Source: Spartobacteria bacterium (GTDB lineage: Bacteria > Verrucomicrobiota > Verrucomicrobiia > Chthoniobacterales > Chthoniobacteraceae). From it: 64,000 bases of DNA. Under the pieces are notes generated by a model. The model was not told where the DNA came from. It did not search any database and was given only the letters and a program-made list of their open reading frames with translations. Below, piece after piece: positions 62,237-64,000 of the stretch. The translations under genes were made by a program, and so were the position numbers. Position 1 is the stretch's first letter; every line of letters begins with the position of its first letter. The stretch lies in the NCBI GenBank assembly GCA_021324395.1, contig JAJPJG010000030.1, positions 40,641 to 104,640 on the forward strand, in the 5' to 3' direction.

Positions 62237-62946
62237 ACGTAGTTCTGCTGCGCGTTGGTATTGACACCGGCTGCGGCGGTATCCATAGCCCGCTCTTTGC
62301 CAATGGAACATTTGAGTTTATACCGATACCAGACTCGCGTGGGTGGGATGAGCGCACTTACGGCAATACCGTCGGGAGAAAACGCCGGGCTCTTAGCGAA
62401 TATTTTCCAAAGCGTTATCAAGAGCGGATGGCCTGCTCGGCAATGCACGTTGATCCGGAGTTTGAAACGTTCACTTACGGCGATCCGACTCCAACTAAGC
62501 GAGGACTCACTAAGATGAAGCCCGGTGACATGCTGGTCTTCTACGCAGGAATGCAAGGATGGGATCACGAACGGTTGCCCGCTCTTTACATTGCAGGTTT
62601 TTTTCGGGTGAAGCTCGCCGGTTTTTCGACGGCCTTTTCTAGTGAACAATTGCGGCAGGAATTTCAACACAATTACCATGTCCGACATCCAAAAGTCTTT
62701 GCTGAGCAACGAGAAAAACTGGTGTTAATTAAGGGAGGAAAGGGCAGCCGCTTGCTACGGAAAGCTCAGTTACTTGGGGAAACAGTTCGTCGCAAGGACG
62801 GGTCTTCATGGCAGATCATTACACCAAGAATGGAAAAAGTATTTGGTAGATTTGGCGGCATCGGCTCACTCCAACGCAGCACACCGCGATGGGTAGAAGA
62901 TAGGCTGGTAAGCAAGGCCGAAAAATTTCTCGAATCTCTCGATTGA
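62233..62946 (+). CDS. Nmad3-like protein (nucleotide-modification-associated), tentative
   Basis: A 237-residue product that starts at TTG in a TTGA overlap with the previous gene. Features resemble Nmad3: the opening VVLLRVGIDTGCGGIHSPLF, then FEFIPIPDS, later HVDPEFETFTYGDPTPTKRG, KPGDMLVFYAGMQG and LPALYIAGFFRV. This family was predicted to work in DNA base modification systems; the biochemical role was unknown to me. It is low in GC relative to the rest of the window and ends at a hairpin terminator, right before the array of 21-bp units. Confidence 0.6.
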   Translation: MNVVLLRVGIDTGCGGIHSPLFANGTFEFIPIPDSRGWDERTYGNTVGRKRRALSEYFPKRYQERMACSAMHVDPEFETFTYGDPTPTKRGLTKMKPGDMLVFYAGMQGWDHERLPALYIAGFFRVKLAGFSTAFSSEQLRQEFQHNYHVRHPKVFAEQREKLVLIKGGKGSRLLRKAQLLGETVRRKDGSSWQIITPRMEKVFGRFGGIGSLQRSTPRWVEDRLVSKAEKFLESLD

Positions 62947-62969
62947 AGCCGTGAGTTATTTTCCTCATT

Positions 62970-62994
62970 ACAATGGAAAAAGCTTTCATTGTTT
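62970..62994 (+). terminator. Hairpin terminator of the island
   Basis: ACAATGGAAA (62970-62979) pairs with TTTCATTGT (62984-62992), with one bulged G and a loop of AAGC, then TTAG. It lies 24 bases after the Nmad3-like stop. The T run is short. It also touches an irregular TTTA at 62992, 14 bases before the first regular array unit. Confidence 0.6.
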
Positions 62995-63005
62995 AGAATC
63001 AGGCA

Positions 63006-63445
63006 TTTAGACGGCTGCAGGAGCGATTTAGGCGGGGAATTTTGCGGTTTAGGCGATGGGATTTTCAGTTTAAGCGGTCGCGCGGGGCGTTTAAGCGATG
63101 GCGTTTCGCATTTAAGCGAGGGGTTGTGGTATTTAGGAAGCGCGGGTTTTGGTTTAGGTGAAGGGGTTTCGGGTTTAGGAGATCGCGTGTTGGATTTAGG
63201 CGTGGGTTGGGTGCGTTTAAGCGAGGGGGTGTTTCGTTTTAGCGGAAGATGGTTGGGTTTAGCGGGAGGTGTTGAGGGTTTAGACGGGTCTATTGCGGGT
63301 TTAAGCGAAACGATGCGCGGTTTAGGGGATGGGGTTGGTGGTTAAGAATAGGCGTTCGGGGTTTAAGAATGGGTATTAGCGATTTAGGCGAGGGCGTTTC
63401 GCGTTTAGGCTGAAGCGGGGTTGGTTTAAGATAGCGCGTGTCGCG
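63006..63445. repeat. Array 2: about 21 phased 21-bp units
   Basis: A TTTA(A/G)G anchor recurs at 63006, 63027, 63048 and every 21 bases up to 63321, then (after one 20-base unit lacking a T) at 63362, 63383, 63404 and 63425. The positions after the anchor are mostly GC-rich and vary, with a weak GCGA-GGGGTTTCG tendency. The unit at 63237 has TTTTAG. Only one single-base deletion occurs in 20 steps, although unit sequences differ widely. It is not a CRISPR, and ordinary copying cannot explain phase kept without sequence kept. It ends about 60 bases before the alpha-mannosidase-like start. Confidence 0.9.
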
Positions 63446-63505
63446 TGCATTCGGGACACGTCGCACTCGACTTGAGCGCGGCCGTCTCGTAGAACGCGAC
63501 TGGTC

Positions 63506-64000
63506 ATGCACAAACATCCGCGCATCACCGAAACGCGAATCGCCCGCACGCTCGATCGCATCCACGGGCAGATTTTTAGACAGACCGCGCCGCTGCGTCT
63601 GGAGGCGTTCGAGGTCGGCGGCGAACCGATTCCGGCGGAACAGGCGTTCGGGCAAACCTTCCAGCCGTTCACCGTCGGGCAAAGCTGGGGTGCGGCTTGG
63701 GGGACGACGTGGTTTCGCGTTTCGGGGAAAATTCCGGCGGAGTGGAACGGCCGCGAAGTCATGGCGCTGATCGACCTGGGCGGGCTGCCGAATTTGTCCG
63801 AAGGCTTCACATGCGAAGGTCTCGTCTGGCAGGAGGGTGTGCCGACGCGTGCGATCAATGTGAATCGCGCCGATGTGCCGCTGGCGAAAAGCGCGCGCGG
63901 CGGGGAGGAGTTTCTGTTTTACGTGGAAGCGGCGGCGAATCCGAAAGCGCCGGAGCGGGGTTTCAGCAATCTTCCGCAACGCGGTGACACGACGCCGCTC
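63506..64000 (+). CDS. GH38 alpha-mannosidase-like, N-terminal part
   Basis: An open frame from ATG 63506 runs off the right edge (165 codons). The visible part fits the N-terminal beta-sandwich of bacterial GH38 alpha-mannosidases: IARTLDRIHGQIF, GQSWGAAWGTTWFRVSGKIP, VMALIDLGGLPNLSEG and EGLVWQEGVPTRAINV. The catalytic domain lies outside. It would cut alpha-mannosides in the cytoplasm (no signal peptide). The 21-bp array ends about 60 bases before its start and may control it. The call rests on the N-terminal domain only. Confidence 0.75.
   Translation, partial: MHKHPRITETRIARTLDRIHGQIFRQTAPLRLEAFEVGGEPIPAEQAFGQTFQPFTVGQSWGAAWGTTWFRVSGKIPAEWNGREVMALIDLGGLPNLSEGFTCEGLVWQEGVPTRAINVNRADVPLAKSARGGEEFLFYVEAAANPKAPERGFSNLPQRGDTTPL

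Noticed and set aside
62989-63345. 118-codon frame with Leu-Gly-Asp/Ser-Glu-Gly heptads across array 2
   Set aside because: A 21-bp period automatically keeps whole frames open; more than one frame on each strand is open across the array, the frame starts without a binding site, and the one-base deletion lies at its end. Left as an alternative to test, not called a gene.
63006-63445. CRISPR array
   Set aside because: Unit length is 21 bp with a 6-base anchor only; there is no repeat of 23 bp or more, no uniform spacers and no cas genes.

Overview
This window looks like a high-GC, Gram-negative chromosome segment, most probably from a soil or freshwater verrucomicrobium (Spartobacteria/Chthoniobacter-like). 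The evidence is indirect, because no 16S rRNA gene is present. It rests on very large beta-strand-repeat proteins with PEP-CTERM tails, a TonB/Tol-like operon with two ExbD genes, many secreted glycoside hydrolases (GH35, GH30 and a GH38-like start), a DUF2264 protein, an rpoA-rplQ pair, and frequent GTG/TTG starts with ATGA overlaps. I see no rRNA, CRISPR array, integrase or transposase.

Layout. (1) 1-1179: the start of a leftward gene cut by the window edge, then a 0.75 kb gene-free region with a perfect palindrome, an array of degenerate 21-bp units, and two direct copies of an operator-like inverted repeat. (2) 1180-10571: two paralogous secreted PEP-CTERM proteins that share the same operator-like motif. 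(3) 10723-17640: an operon of two TPR-type secreted proteins, ExbB, two ExbD and a TonB-like membrane-anchored PA14-type protein. (4) 17733-24820: a sugar-use cluster (GH35, 2-hydroxyacid dehydrogenase, GPH-type symporter, DUF2264), followed by tRNA-Arg. (5) 25102-27708: an M28 peptidase, parB, and a lipoate-ligase-like gene. (6) 27705-37918: a cell-surface polysaccharide region (Wzt/Wzm ABC exporter, Sfp-type PPTase, NodB deacetylase, a second degenerate PPTase, WcaF-like acetyltransferase, glycosyltransferase, WecA-like initiating enzyme, O-antigen-ligase-like protein). (7) 37974-41626: Fur-type regulator, small membrane protein, argH, Nudix, tatC. (8) 41691-44977: GH30 and a Spy-like/ECF-sigma/anti-sigma-like envelope-stress module. 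(9) 45003-54116: glycosyltransferase, glgB, pseudopilin, xseA, glcF, a lipoprotein and a phosphodiesterase. (10) 54202-60543: fused ABC permease, rpoA-rplQ, CDF transporter, enoyl reductase-like MDR protein, C39-like protein. (11) 60604-62946: a broken ParE-type toxin gene and an AT-richer three-gene island whose last two products resemble nucleotide-modification-associated (Nmad) proteins. (12) 62992-64000: a striking array of about 21 phased 21-bp units in front of an alpha-mannosidase-like gene cut by the right edge.

Most unusual structure. The two 21-bp arrays (604-855 and 63006-63445) hold their phase almost perfectly although the units have diverged in sequence. Each lies in front of a gene that reads away from it. 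I know of no described element that matches. The three-gene Nmad-like island next to a decayed toxin is the best candidate for a defence or DNA-modification locus. All functions are read from sequence and memory of protein families; no database search was possible.
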